42,855 nt of DNA from Amoebophrya sp. AT5.2 (lineage: Eukaryota > Sar > Dinophyceae > Syndiniales > Amoebophryaceae). Shown piece after piece: positions 24,615 to 35,926 of the stretch. Position numbers and translations under genes: made by a program. Positions within the stretch are counted from its first letter, which is position 1, and every line of letters begins with the position of its first letter. Location: the NCBI GenBank assembly GCA_005223375.1, contig RXOD01003865.1, forward strand, positions 1 through 42,855, given 5' to 3'. A model generated the notes under the pieces. That model searched no databases and was not told the DNA's origin. It was given only the letters and a program-made list of their open reading frames with translations.

Positions 24615-27600
24615 ATGTCTGTCAAAATTTTTCGTGTTGTAGTTGTGTCTCATCTGTACGTTTCGTTCCAATTGATCACGTCATATGATGAACAAGATAT
24701 CTTCAACTACGGAACCTGCTCCGCATACCCTGATCGTGGTTTGTGCTTGGGCTACAAAAAATCTACTATCATGGCGGTGTGACAGCTACACGACCCGGAA
24801 TTCATTGGAGCCGTAGATGTACTTGACCAGAGGCCCATTTTTTTCGACGCCCGTTAATAGTTGACCGAAGTCGTGCACACCCGAGCCCGACCGCATTCCG
24901 CGGGAAGCGCATTCCGTTGCACGTCTTTTGCAAGCTGGAGTTCTTGCTGAAGCATCCTTCCCCTGCCACACGTGGACGACGATGTTGACGCAGACGGGGT
25001 CCTCTACTACGCCGCTAGCAGGAGGTCAGTGTGGCGGCCCCCGGGTGTTAGAGGTAGGCTGCCGCAGAAGTCCCCAGCACAACGAGTGCGTTGGGCCGCA
25101 TGGTTGGCATTCAACAGTGATCGTGCGCAACGATTGGAAACGCGAGAAGAAGCTCGTCGCACACGTGGAGCCTGGGATCATGCGAACAACGGATGGAAAA
25201 GGTTTTCGTTCTGCAGTTGTATGAAGGGCGTTCTGACGAAGTGACGTAATTAGCCATGCCGCGAAGAGCGAATGTGACCTCACTTCTGGTGGAAAAACTA
25301 CCAAAATAATTTATTAACAGGTGATCAGACCAGGACCACCTGCGCCTCGTCGCAGACCGGGGGGGGCGCGCAGCGTCAAGGACGAGTCGAAGACCTCCTA
25401 CCAGTCTCCGAGTTGAATAGGCCAGTGGGTCTCGAGGCCGTGGAAAACCGATTGCTACGCCCCGTGGCGTACGAGAAAGAATTGTGCGAGTGGCGAGCGA
25501 AGTGCCTGAGAGGTTATTTCTTGGCTGCTGCGAGTACGATCGTGCTTCTTGTAGGTCTAGATGAAGCTTTGTTTGTCTTGGTTTCGCCTCAGATATGTCC
25601 GACCACAATCAGGATCTCAACATTTTATGAAATAAATTTCTCTTGTGTATGTCATCGCGCACTGCTGACTGCTCGTCAGACTTTTTCACTCTTCCAAACG
25701 CACAGAGCGAGACCTGTACCCGAACGCGACTTCGGCCCCGTCCAACCTGCCACATACCACGGGGTTCCCCCGTCTCTTCGAGGACCTCCTCGAGGAAGCA
25801 GTCCAGATGTGGGAGGTTGAAAAAAACCAAACCGTCGCGCGGCAGCAAGGCGTGCCGCGCGACATGTGGCTGACAATTCAAAGTCGAGACTCCGTGCGAA
25901 ATGCGAGCATGTACGAAACTACGGAGAAGCTGTTGGCGGCAGGCACAAAGAACGCAGAAGAACGTGAGACTCGTTATCTCGTCAAACGCTCAAACATGGT
26001 TTTCAGGGTACTACGAGCACCGCAGAAGCTCCTCCTGTTTAGCTTTAGTGGAGACGCCCAAAGCCCACCCCCAGGTCCATGCACCATACTTCCGCAATGA
26101 ATATGTCGACAGGTAACTTCGGGCAGTGGAAGCTCTCGCACAACAGGGCTGCTGTGCTCCACGCTGGCGTCGTCGCGGTTTTCCAGCTGGCGGGTGGCTC
26201 CACATCGTCTCCGAGCGCTTTCGCGGATGCCGAGCAGACTCCCGTCCAAGTTTTCTCGATCTCCAATCGGCATGCGCAGGAGAAATCGGGGGAGAAATCC
26301 TTCGCTCAGGATCGTGACTTGAGGACCTCGATCGAGGAGAAGTGGCTCCCCGCGTTTCGAGTTGCCTTTTGTGCAGAAAGGGATAGGGAGTTGTGTGGGA
26401 GTGGGTTTAGTCGTGGACTTTCTGGCGCGATCTCTCCTTGGTACGTTTTGGACCAAGACTACCTGTTCCTGTTGGAGTCCAGTTCTTGTTCTTCAAACCA
26501 AAGTGGACATGCCCGTGGTGCAGCCTCGACACCGCCCCGCAGCGTTGCACATTCGCGCTCCGAGGCGCGGACTCTCTTGCACGCGGCTTGTTTCGGGAGT
26601 AGCGAGACGCTGCGGCTGGTTTTAAGGGAGCTAAAGATTGCGTACCTGGACGCCCCTGAGGCTGAAACGGGTGCTGTCCGGTCGAAGCAGTTTTTCCGCG
26701 ATTACGCCGCCCAAATCGACGTGGTGCACGGCTCCGTGCTGTACCTGTTGATCCTGCTCCAGCCAGCTTCCACGGTGGAAGAGATTGTTTTGGACCCTGT
26801 GCTGTCGTCGCTGCTGATTACGAAGGAGACGCTTTTTTGGACACGGACGCCACAGGAGCTTCACGACGACAGTATTGGCAGTAGTGACACCAGCACGTCG
26901 ACGACGAGCGCGATGAACGAGAAGCGGGACTTCTGGCAGTGGTTTGCCACTCCGTACCAGGGTCCGAATCTCTACCGCCTCGCGACCGAGTGGTCGACCC
27001 CGGTGCCTGCATTAAACAAATACAGAATGCAGGCTTCGGAGAAGGGCGGGCTGTCTGCGCTATTCGTGGCACTGTACCGGTTTTGCACGCCAATGGGATC
27101 GGATTGCATCTGTTGGTGGCTGCTGCAGAAGGGCATCGAGTTTCTGAATGCGGACCTACCGCCGCTCGTCGTGCCACGGGAGATTCTGTCGGAGTCCAAT
27201 CCGCGCTGGAGCGAGGCCGAGCAACACAAGTTGGAGCAGAACCTGCATTTGCGCGTGCAGCTCTTCGCCGACGTCTCGGCGCATTGCCTGGCGCTGGCGG
27301 CGCGCGCCGGTCCTACGTCGTCGAGTGCGTCTGCGGTTCATCCTTCTTCTGAGGTAAAGCTGTGGAGAATGTTCATGCGAAAAGCAATCTGCGGGCCGGA
27401 AGCGCCGTTTCCGGACTTCTTCGCGAAACAGTACTTGTTCGACGGCACCCGATTGTTTCCCGAGACGGAGGCCAGACTGCTCGCACAGATGCCGCACCCG
27501 TTTTTGTGCACCGCGGCCCTATTGGAGAACATACAGCGGAGAACGGAAGCTCAGCATACTCTATCCGTTCACACAACGAACGCGCCGGTCTTCTCCGAGA

Positions 27601-30251
27601 CGTGGGCACAGCATAACGCAAAGAATCGGCCAAGAGTCCGTCCTTACGCGGCTTTGTTGCACCAGCTGTTTGACCTGCTTCAGAAACAGGACGACGTGCT
27701 GAGGAAACGCAAAGAAGAACGACGGGAGTCTTGCGCCGCGTCCGGCGGCATCGAGACTGTCTTTCTCCACGACGCGGAGCGAGTCGGCGAGGACAAAACA
27801 CCAACAAGCGAACAAGGCCACTTCCGCACTTGCAAGAGCACGTCGGTTCTCGCTCGCTTGCTGGCCGAAATGGTTTCCGACTTGCTCAATCGCACGGCTG
27901 ACGAGATGGTGAATCTGCAGTGGGACAAGCCGAACATCACCGTGCGAGCAGAGCAGGAGAACCACTGGTGGGAACCTCCATACACGATTTTCGGGTGCGA
28001 CCTTCCCTACTACAAGGCGAGCCTACTGTCGCAGTGCTTCGAGTTGGGACTACCGCCGACGGTCACCACGCTTCTCGTGAAGCGCTCAAATCAAATCGTA
28101 TTGGAGCAACCGTCCACGCTTCTTCCGAGCCTGCGCTCCTACGTGGTAGCGATGGCAAAGCAGGAGTGGGCACTAAACCTCCACCCGACCCGACTTGCGC
28201 AGCACAACGAAGTGCACCGGATGTTCGTCGACGAGCTGTGGAAGCACCCAGCACTCTCGCTAAATGCGAAGTGCCAGCTGGGGGTGTTTCGGCGCGCGCC
28301 GGCGGCTTTCCTTCTGAGCGAGGTCCTGAGCACGTTCCCCGATTCCTTCTTGCTCGAAAGCGAGAAACTTCTGTACAAAGTCGCACTTCCCTACGTCGCA
28401 AGCCCTTCCAGTGCGGGCCAGCAAGACGAAAGCAGCACGCAAGGAGAGCGAGGTCGTGGACTCACCTGTCACCACCATTTCGGCACGGCCAGCATCTTCT
28501 ACACGATGGCACTACGGAGGGAGCAGGACCAGGATGCGGGAGACGTCGGCGCCGCGCTCACAATCGAAGAAGCCAAGCGCTTCTGTCAGCACTGGCGGAT
28601 CGCGGGCCTCTTCTACTTGGAGGGGACGTCGTCGCTGCTCAGTAGGAGTATCGCACGCTATAGCTATTGGAAGCCGAAGCTTTCCCTCGCAGGCGGGTTA
28701 CCGCAGGCTAGCGGGGGCAGCTACCGCATTTTCTACGAGTTGTGCCGGCACCTATTGGGGAACATGGTGCAAATGGCAGTGAGCGTGCGGGACGCGAAGG
28801 GGTATGAAAACCTGTGGCGGCGCGTGCGGGAGCAGAGCAAGCACCTATTGGTCGTCTGGATGCCAGCGCTGGGCCTCGCCAAAGGCGTTGTGTGCGGAGA
28901 AGTGTCAGACTACTTCGTGTCCCTGCTCACGCACCCGATCTGGAAGATGTCGGACCTGAATCAGAAGAGCAGTGATCACTGTCATGCACCAGCGACGCCG
29001 AGCGCTGCGAGCTCGACTCCTTGCTCTTCTCCAGAATCTGACTCACCACTTCTACCAGTACTAGAGGACTCAACGAGCCCGAGCCCCTCATCCTTCTTCC
29101 GCGTCACTGTTCCCGATCCGTCGAACCCGCGCCTCGGATGGCTGACATTCGCACTGTTGGTGGGTTGGCCGGAGGCTGCCATCTGGGTGTTGCTGCGGGG
29201 TATCGCGTCGCCGGGGACGTCGGGGGAGGCCGTTGGTGTTGGACGCAACCTTGACCCCGGCGTCGGCGTCGTGAACCTCGACGCCGAGCTGAATACCGTC
29301 GATCCGTCCCGCGAAGTGGCCGGGGTGACGCTCCCCACCCTCCTCAGCGTCGCCATGTACGGGCGGCTGCTGTTCGGTGCTCCTCCGAGCATCGTTGATC
29401 TCAATGTCGCACCTGGCGACCGGCCGTCCGCATCCGCATCCGCTCCGTCCGCCTCCTCCTCTTCCGAAGGATACAACTGCGACTGGCAGACGAAAAGAAT
29501 GCTGTCGACAGAGCTGTTGCTGTTTTTCATCAACCACCCGTGTATGGGACCGGACGCACTGAACTACAGGATGATTCCGCGGGGGGAAAATGTGGGAGCA
29601 ACGACTGTTGGTCTCGTTGATGCCAGCCTGCCTCCTGCTACGGGTACCGTCGAGGGGTGTTTGACGTACGCGGTTTGTATCCCGGGAATGCAGGAGAGTG
29701 TTGCTTTGGCGATTGTGAACCACCCGCAATTCCACGTGGCAGAAGCTTTGCGGGACGAAAGAACCTGGTATTGCGACGGCGACATGACGGCGGTGCTGCG
29801 GAGCATGCCGAATCGCGAAAAGGTGTTGGAGGCCTGGGAAAAGCAGGTCGAGCTAGCACTTGCGCAGCTGCACATGAATCATTATTGCGGATGGTGTGGT
29901 GCGGAAGCGGACGACGACGTCAGGGAGGACTGCGCGGCCACGGCGCCTTACCTCGTCGACTGCAACATCGCAGAGGACCTGCATGCGTGCGCGACGACGG
30001 CGGCCTTTTGCTTTTCGCCATCCAATGTCAGCACCCCTACAACCACAAGTCCGGGACCAGGTGCCGCCTTTTCGCCAGGTGGAACACACGGAGTTCAGCC
30101 GCGACCACTGCTGGTGACAACAATTGGTTCAGACGCAGGCCCGGGCGGGGGGAACACATATCATGCTAGCGGCAATGCGCCGCCGACGGGCGCTTGGATG
30201 AGAGAGCTTTTCTGCGCAGGACTGCGGTATGGTACGCTGAAACATCAGTAG
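24615..30251 (+). CDS. Large Trp/Cys-rich orphan with ankyrin-like segments; 5' exons uncertain
   Basis: Well supported exons: about 25321-25533, 25706-26007 and 26187-30251 (stop included), joined by GT-AG introns 25534-25705 (phase 1) and 26008-26186 (phase 0). Upstream, 24786-24852 (LHDPEFIGAVDVLDQRPIFF) and about 24935-25218 look coding, but the latter is open in two frames and I cannot fix the junctions; 24615 is the likeliest ATG (MSVKIFRVVVVSHLY, hydrophobic). The main exon encodes 1354 residues. TLLHAACFGSSETLRLVLRE is ankyrin-like, and GGLSALFVALYRF...CWWLLQKG and GWLTFALLVGWPEAAIWVLL may be degenerate units. The C-terminus is Cys-rich (HYCGWCGAE...DCAATAPYLVDCNIAEDLHAC), possibly metal-binding or disulfide-bonded. 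No enzyme motif seen and no known family recognised. Confidence 0.65.
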
Positions 30252-31212
30252 GGACTGCAGTTTGCAGGCTAATTGAAGTGATGCCCTCTCGCTTTCGGTC
30301 GCCTGCTGGGCTTTCAAGCACGTATGCGGGTGACAGAATAAAGAGGAGACGAGTTTTTTTTGTGGTTTTGGGAAGTCACTACATCCGCTTCTGCATGTTT
30401 TTTTATGCATATCATGCTCCGCCAGCCTAGCATCGTGCAGAACTCTTTTTGAAGAAGTCGTTGTCCTTTTATTTTGTTTTTTAAGCAGAAGTTGAAGTAA
30501 CAGTATCGCTGACATCTAGTACTCATAAAGCATCTTCGCGATTGCGATTCTTGTCGCCGTCGCGTTGCCCGCCTCGTTTACGTTTTGAATGAATCACAGA
30601 CCATGCCAGCACTGGGCTTCACCACTTGGTAACGCCTACGAAGCTGAGATCACACGAAAATCTAACCTCAGAAATGTTATATGTTTTACTATGCAGATGA
30701 GAGGTCATCATCTGCTGCTTGCGCGCAAATTGGCTGCACGATTGAAGGAGGATAATGTTCGCCTTTTGGTCGACGTTTCTCGCCACGTGCTGCTGGACGT
30801 GCCTGTCTCACTCTGAAATTCAAGTGGATGAGTTGTATTCCATCAGAAAACCATAACCATTCCTTTGGTCAGCTGTGCAGCTTGTGTGTTTCTTTCATCA
30901 GAAAGTGAAAGGCAGTAGAGCCGTCGTCGATTCGACATGATCGGGTGTGGATTGACAAAAAGTGAATCACAATGAAATCAAAGCGACAAAGGAATTCATT
31001 GCAAGTTCTGCCGAGGATCAGCATAGCGCAAGGCTTTTGATACTCCTCGTGCGACCTGGAAGTACACGAACATACACGGACGTAGGGTTTCTGTGCCTGT
31101 GGCCGTACCCTTACTTGCGTTTCTATTCCTCGCAGTTACATACGAGGAGGTAAGTAGTCTTGCAGCTACGATCATAAGCAGGTCGATTTTCTAGACGTAC
31201 AATTGTCATAAA
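30252..31212. other. Intergenic region upstream of the BTB-LRR gene
   Basis: 961 bp. A 75-codon open frame (30589-30816) ends in a basic, Leu-rich helix-like stretch, but its third positions are unlike those of the genes, so I do not call it. The tract gctgctggacgtgcctg near 30790 resembles a short part of the dispersed repeat; too short to call a third copy. Confidence 0.5.
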
Positions 31213-34200
31213 ATGATGTTGGCATCAGCATCTTCGACATCGAGTATGCGCTCTCGTAATGCAGGGAGAGGGACGGCGCCTCCGACCAGTGACGGCCACT
31301 TGCCTACCTATTCCCACGGTGCTATCGTTGAAACTGACACCGTCTTCGGGTGGGTCGATGTGCGCGACCGCGTCGACGGCAATCCGCCCACACACACATC
31401 GCAACGGCAAGCCCGACGCTCCAACCCGCGCCCCGTGATTTATTGCAATATCACTGCACAGCCGGAATATGCCAATGCCTCTGTCGACGAGCTGCGTTGG
31501 GCGCATGAGAAAGCCGGCATCAATCGCAACAGCCGGTCAAAAACTTCCACTGTTCTCCGCTACGACCACAATGACAGAAGCCGATTACCATTACTAGACC
31601 CCGCACGGAGGAGCGCGGCAAAGGCAATGTGGAGCGCCCTGCGCAATAACACCGAAACGGCTGATGTTGTGCTGCGATGTTGGCGCCAAAGCGAGTGGAA
31701 GTGGCATTTGAATCGAATGTTACAGGATGCGAAGGCGACGAAAAGCAAATATAGCGAGGACAAGGAGCTTGTCGCCGACCAGGAGACTTTCGCCCACATG
31801 GGGTTGGTAAATGCGTTAAGGGTAGGTCTCGCGGAAGTCATCCGGGAAGGCTTCTCGGGGGTTCCCACTAATCCTTGGGCTTCCACCCAATTGCAAAGTG
31901 TTGCATATGATGAAGAAGACGACGCGGAGGCGCGGCTTGAAATCAAAAAAAAAAGGTCATTTTCGAAAACTCAACGAAAGCGCGGTGACGGTGGCTGGGG
32001 AGTAGGTGTGGCACTCAGCGCTTCGCCGGAAGATTCGTTTCCGTCAAGAAACGACTACTACACGGTGGTGCGAGAAAATAATGACCACAGCGACATCATG
32101 AATTGCCAGGGCGCGTTTCGGTATCGCAACCTCATCGAGCTGAGCGTCGCAATTGAAAAACTCAAGCAATGCTGCGATCGGGCAGGCGCGCGCAGTGCGA
32201 GGGTGGCAACTTCTGAACGCTGTCAGACGGAGACAGGTTCTGGTTCTGAACAAGACCCGGATGAAAAACTGCTTTGCCACAAGTTGGTTTTGGCGCAACA
32301 TTGCAGCTACTTCATGTGCCGATTCTACCGAAGTGGCAAGAATTTTAAGTGTGCCACCGTAGTTGATTATGCAGGGGAGGTGGACGTTGCCGCAACGACT
32401 ACAACTCCCGCGGATTCCGCACAGCCTGAAGCCGCCGGCGCAAAGGGGCGTCCGAGCATTAACACGCTCGCACCGATCTGGGAGAACCAACTGCGGTTCG
32501 GGTCCAACTCTACCCTTTGCATCCACATGTCGGGCATGCAGATGACGGATGAGAAAATGCGCATGTGGGCCCAGTGGATGGACGAGATTGTGAAGGGCCT
32601 GACGGAGGCCCGCGGGCAGTTGCGGAACGCCAAGGTGGATTTCAGCAAGAACCCGCTGCTGACGGACATCGGATTTCGCCGGGTGACCACACTGATGAAG
32701 AAGCACAGAGTGCACGTGCGGGAATTCGTGATTTCGGAGAACGTCTTGCTTTCCGATCTTTCCGTGCGCTACCTGATTGAGTACGTCAAGGCAAGCGAGA
32801 ACCCGGTACACAAGGTTTCCCTCTTTGGGAACAACATCTCCCCCGACTCGATCGTCGCTCTCGGCCTGGCCATGCAGGCGCACGCGGCCTACCCGCGGTT
32901 CAACGCGTCTTCCAAGTGCTACGAGGCGCTCGAGCTACGCGTGAGCAAGAACCTGAAGATCGACGGCACCAGGCTGGACTTGGCGGGTTCGGCGCGGAGC
33001 TCGCTGGCGGAAGCGGCGGGCCCGGGCGGAGCGACGGGCAAAAAGGGCCTCGGCTCGATCACGCCGGGACGCACGCCATCGAACCTGCTGCCGGTGGCAT
33101 TGCCCCCGCACGAGCAAGAGCAGACAATCGCGAAACTATTCCAGGAACTGCGGCAAAAGGGAATCACCTTCGTGTGCGACGCAAAGCAAGCGACGCACAA
33201 GACGACGGAAAATGTGCCGAACTTCTTCTTCGCGGACTTGAAGATGGTGGACGCGAACGCTCTTGGAGGACAGGGCAGCGACGGCATGATGAACCCCACT
33301 AATTTAAGCGGCTCATCAAGCGGTTCTTGTAGTAGTGCTTCGGTGGGACTGGCAGTGGGACATGCGTTCGCGCAGAACGTGGGACCACCAGGGGCTGAAG
33401 TTGAAGTTGAAGGAGAGCACAAACAGGACCTGGAAGGGGTAGGCGGGAGTGGCGATGTCCTCGACGCTGATGCGAAGACACACGCAATCGACGAGGGGGC
33501 ATCGAACTCTCGATCAAGCGAGGACGCTCCTGGAAATGGCAATTCTGCCGCTGAGGAGCAGGAAAGGCAAAGTGAAGAAGCGCTTTCTATGCCACTCGGA
33601 GCCGTATCTCCTGTTTCCGCAGCTGGCCAAGGCAGCGGGGACGACCCGGACCACTGCGAACCGTCTGACGCTACTCGCAGTGACGCTGACGTTGGGGACG
33701 AATTATTTGAATCAGAAGATGGAGACCAGCTGACGAAGCAGAACGAGCCTCCCGAATCTGCAAGCGAGGCCGATCGTGCCGAAGGCTCCGATCGACAGCG
33801 ACAGATCGAAAGCGAAACCGTCGAAAGCAATCCGTCCGAGCAAGGACAGTGCGAAGCTGAACAGAAAACGGAAAACGAAGAGGAAGAAGTTGAAGTAGTA
33901 CCCTCGTCGAACAAAGACGCACACGCAGGCGTAGCTCATCTTGTTCTTGACGCTCAACCTCAAAAGGATGAGGATCTAGATCAACCAACTGCACCAGCGC
34001 AAGAAAGTGGAGAAACGCTCCTGGCGCTGACGGGTATACGTCAACACCAACGACTACGACGAGAACGACGCGAACTGTGGGGGGAAGCAAGAAGCGCGGC
34101 GAGCTCCAGCAGCACTTCTGGAGCCAGCATTCGACTTGCCAGCCGCAAAGAGAGAGGCAGCTCCGAAGCGACCCAGGATTCCGATTCCCGCGCAGAAGTG

Positions 34201-34785
34201 CTCTCAGACTTTTCTATGTGCGCTTTGACGTTGTTGCTGGATTACTGCTACGGCTTCCAGATTGACTGCGAAGATATTACGAATAGCCTCGACGTCGCAT
34301 CAGAATTGATTGCCGTTGCTGACTACTACGACGTGCCGGATCTACGAGTCGCAGTTCTTGACATGGTGGAGCGGCGCCTCGCGAAGTCAAACTGTGACTA
34401 CACCTCGGAGCAGCGCGTAGCGGACCTCCTCGCTGCGGAGTTTTACGGCGCGACGGACATCGCGGAGATGATTTTTGACCAGAGCCGCTGCCGTCCCGCC
34501 TTCCTCCACGAGCTGCTCGACTTTCGCCGTACTCCGCTGTGGAACGACACTTTCTACTCCCGTTACGTAGACAAATTTAGCTTCGAAAAACTCTCCCTCG
34601 ACGAGTTGAAAAGAGCAGTGAAGCCACACGTGCCAGACGCGTTCTCGTGCGAGAAATACATTCAGTTGCTGGAGGCATCGGCGGAGCAAAGTGAGAAAGA
34701 AAAGAAAGAGGCCGTGAAAGCAAGAGCTAAGGCTTTCGAGACGAAGAACGAGAACCCAGAGACGGGACCCCTGGGTGGCTCCTAG
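31213..34785 (+). CDS. BTB/POZ protein with an LRR and acidic insert splitting the BTB domain
   Basis: 1190 residues, single exon, start at MMLASAS. Residues about 75-105 (PRPVIYCNITAQPEYANASV, then DELRWAHEKAGI) are a compact conserved-looking motif. The BTB domain appears in two parts. The first, near residues 353-385 (LLCHKLVLAQHCSYFMCRFY), is its A2/B3 region. The second, near 998-1055 (FSMCALTLLLDYCYGFQIDC, then SELIAVADYYDVPDLRVAVL), is the usual C-terminal half, followed by a BACK-like helical region to about 1165. Between them lie LRR-like units (about 430-620, for example VHKVSLFGNNISPDSIVALG) and about 300 acidic, Ser-rich residues (about 690-960). BTB proteins often act as dimeric scaffolds or Cullin-3 adaptors; that role here is inference. 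A highly charged tail ends the protein. Confidence 0.75.
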   Translation: MMLASASSTSSMRSRNAGRGTAPPTSDGHLPTYSHGAIVETDTVFGWVDVRDRVDGNPPTHTSQRQARRSNPRPVIYCNITAQPEYANASVDELRWAHEKAGINRNSRSKTSTVLRYDHNDRSRLPLLDPARRSAAKAMWSALRNNTETADVVLRCWRQSEWKWHLNRMLQDAKATKSKYSEDKELVADQETFAHMGLVNALRVGLAEVIREGFSGVPTNPWASTQLQSVAYDEEDDAEARLEIKKKRSFSKTQRKRGDGGWGVGVALSASPEDSFPSRNDYYTVVRENNDHSDIMNCQGAFRYRNLIELSVAIEKLKQCCDRAGARSARVATSERCQTETGSGSEQDPDEKLLCHKLVLAQHCSYFMCRFYRSGKNFKCATVVDYAGEVDVAATTTTPADSAQPEAAGAKGRPSINTLAPIWENQLRFGSNSTLCIHMSGMQMTDEKMRMWAQWMDEIVKGLTEARGQLRNAKVDFSKNPLLTDIGFRRVTTLMKKHRVHVREFVISENVLLSDLSVRYLIEYVKASENPVHKVSLFGNNISPDSIVALGLAMQAHAAYPRFNASSKCYEALELRVSKNLKIDGTRLDLAGSARSSLAEAAGPGGATGKKGLGSITPGRTPSNLLPVALPPHEQEQTIAKLFQELRQKGITFVCDAKQATHKTTENVPNFFFADLKMVDANALGGQGSDGMMNPTNLSGSSSGSCSSASVGLAVGHAFAQNVGPPGAEVEVEGEHKQDLEGVGGSGDVLDADAKTHAIDEGASNSRSSEDAPGNGNSAAEEQERQSEEALSMPLGAVSPVSAAGQGSGDDPDHCEPSDATRSDADVGDELFESEDGDQLTKQNEPPESASEADRAEGSDRQRQIESETVESNPSEQGQCEAEQKTENEEEEVEVVPSSNKDAHAGVAHLVLDAQPQKDEDLDQPTAPAQESGETLLALTGIRQHQRLRRERRELWGEARSAASSSSTSGASIRLASRKERGSSEATQDSDSRAEVLSDFSMCALTLLLDYCYGFQIDCEDITNSLDVASELIAVADYYDVPDLRVAVLDMVERRLAKSNCDYTSEQRVADLLAAEFYGATDIAEMIFDQSRCRPAFLHELLDFRRTPLWNDTFYSRYVDKFSFEKLSLDELKRAVKPHVPDAFSCEKYIQLLEASAEQSEKEKKEAVKARAKAFETKNENPETGPLGGS

Positions 34786-35926
34786 GATTCACGATCACGA
34801 CGAAGGATCCTATCCATAATTGGTGGAGTTGGAGAACGAGAGGATTGCTAGATGAAGCACTCAATGCCTCGTTTTGTGAAGGGCGTCCCTAGGGGGCGCA
34901 GAAATAAGTACAAAGGCTGCCTGTTTTGCTACTTGTCCTCACACGACAAGTTCAAGTATTCAATTGCTGGGTCCCCTCGTGTTTGATTGCTGTTCATCAA
35001 TCATGGTAAGGCTATAGGTGGCCTCTTTTATTCATTTTTCCTTTTCATGAATGCGCGGCTTTCGCCACTTTCTTTGCGTTCGTCATAATCTGGTGATTTG
35101 AGAATCCTTTGATGGATGTTCCGCCTTTCTCTTGATCCCACATGTCTTCGTTCGCAAAAAAAAAATATTTACTTATACGGATCGTCAAGAATCTGAATCT
35201 AAAAAAATCGGGATCTGAGTCGTGAGTCGTTGAGCTTGTCGCGTGATGTCTGCTTGATGCCGCGATTCAATGGTGAAGACGTCGTGACTTTTTTTTCCAT
35301 TTCGCCGTAAGATGAAGGAACTGTCTCCCCACGCCGCAAGGGGAACAGCTTACCCCAAGAGGAAGGCCGGCTTGAGTCTTTCCCCCACGATATGCGGCAT
35401 CGAAGCTGCAAAGCAAGAAAATAAGGAACCTGCGGAATAAATGGATTCATGTGTGTCAACATGTGGTCGCGTTACATGGTCTTGGTAATTTGCCGCACGG
35501 CTATCTCGGGGGAAAGTCGGTTGGGGAGGCGCCGAGTTGTGATGTCTCGGCATCAATTACAAGTGCTGCCAGCGGCAGTGGGAGAGGTAGACTACTTGGA
35601 CAGATTTTTACGTAGTAAAGTGGTACTACGACTACGAGGACTACATCTTCTAGTTGCGTATACTTAATCTGTCGCGAGCGCGGGTTTTCAGATGTAAAAT
35701 CGTCATATAGATGTAAAATCAAGAGTGCCAGGACCTGGAGCAGATGACTACCAGAACGGACGAGCAAAGGCCCCTAGGTCGTGCTCGTATGGTACAGATG
35801 GAGTTGAAGTTGTTTGCGGCCGAGAAGAAACAGCCAGGGTGATGTACTACTAGCCGTCTTGCTAGGCTGCTTTACTCAGAGTCAGAAGACACCAGAACGC
35901 AATAAGTTGTAGAAAGATCATAGCTG
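34786..35926. other. Intergenic region, no gene supported
   Basis: 1.14 kb, AT-richer than the flanks, with an A9 tract near 35156. Short open frames on both strands lack domain content. I see no RNA gene, no matching repeat and no inverted repeat of note. Confidence 0.5.

Noticed and set aside
30790..30812. Third copy of the dispersed repeat before the gene at 31213
   Set aside because: Only a short match around ggacgtgcctg; the rest of the region does not align.
30589..30816. 75-codon open frame as a small gene
   Set aside because: Codon use unlike the neighbours and no recognisable product.
32919..33914. 331-codon open frame on the - strand
   Set aside because: It lies wholly within the BTB-LRR gene and mirrors its Ser/Glu-rich codons; no domain of its own.
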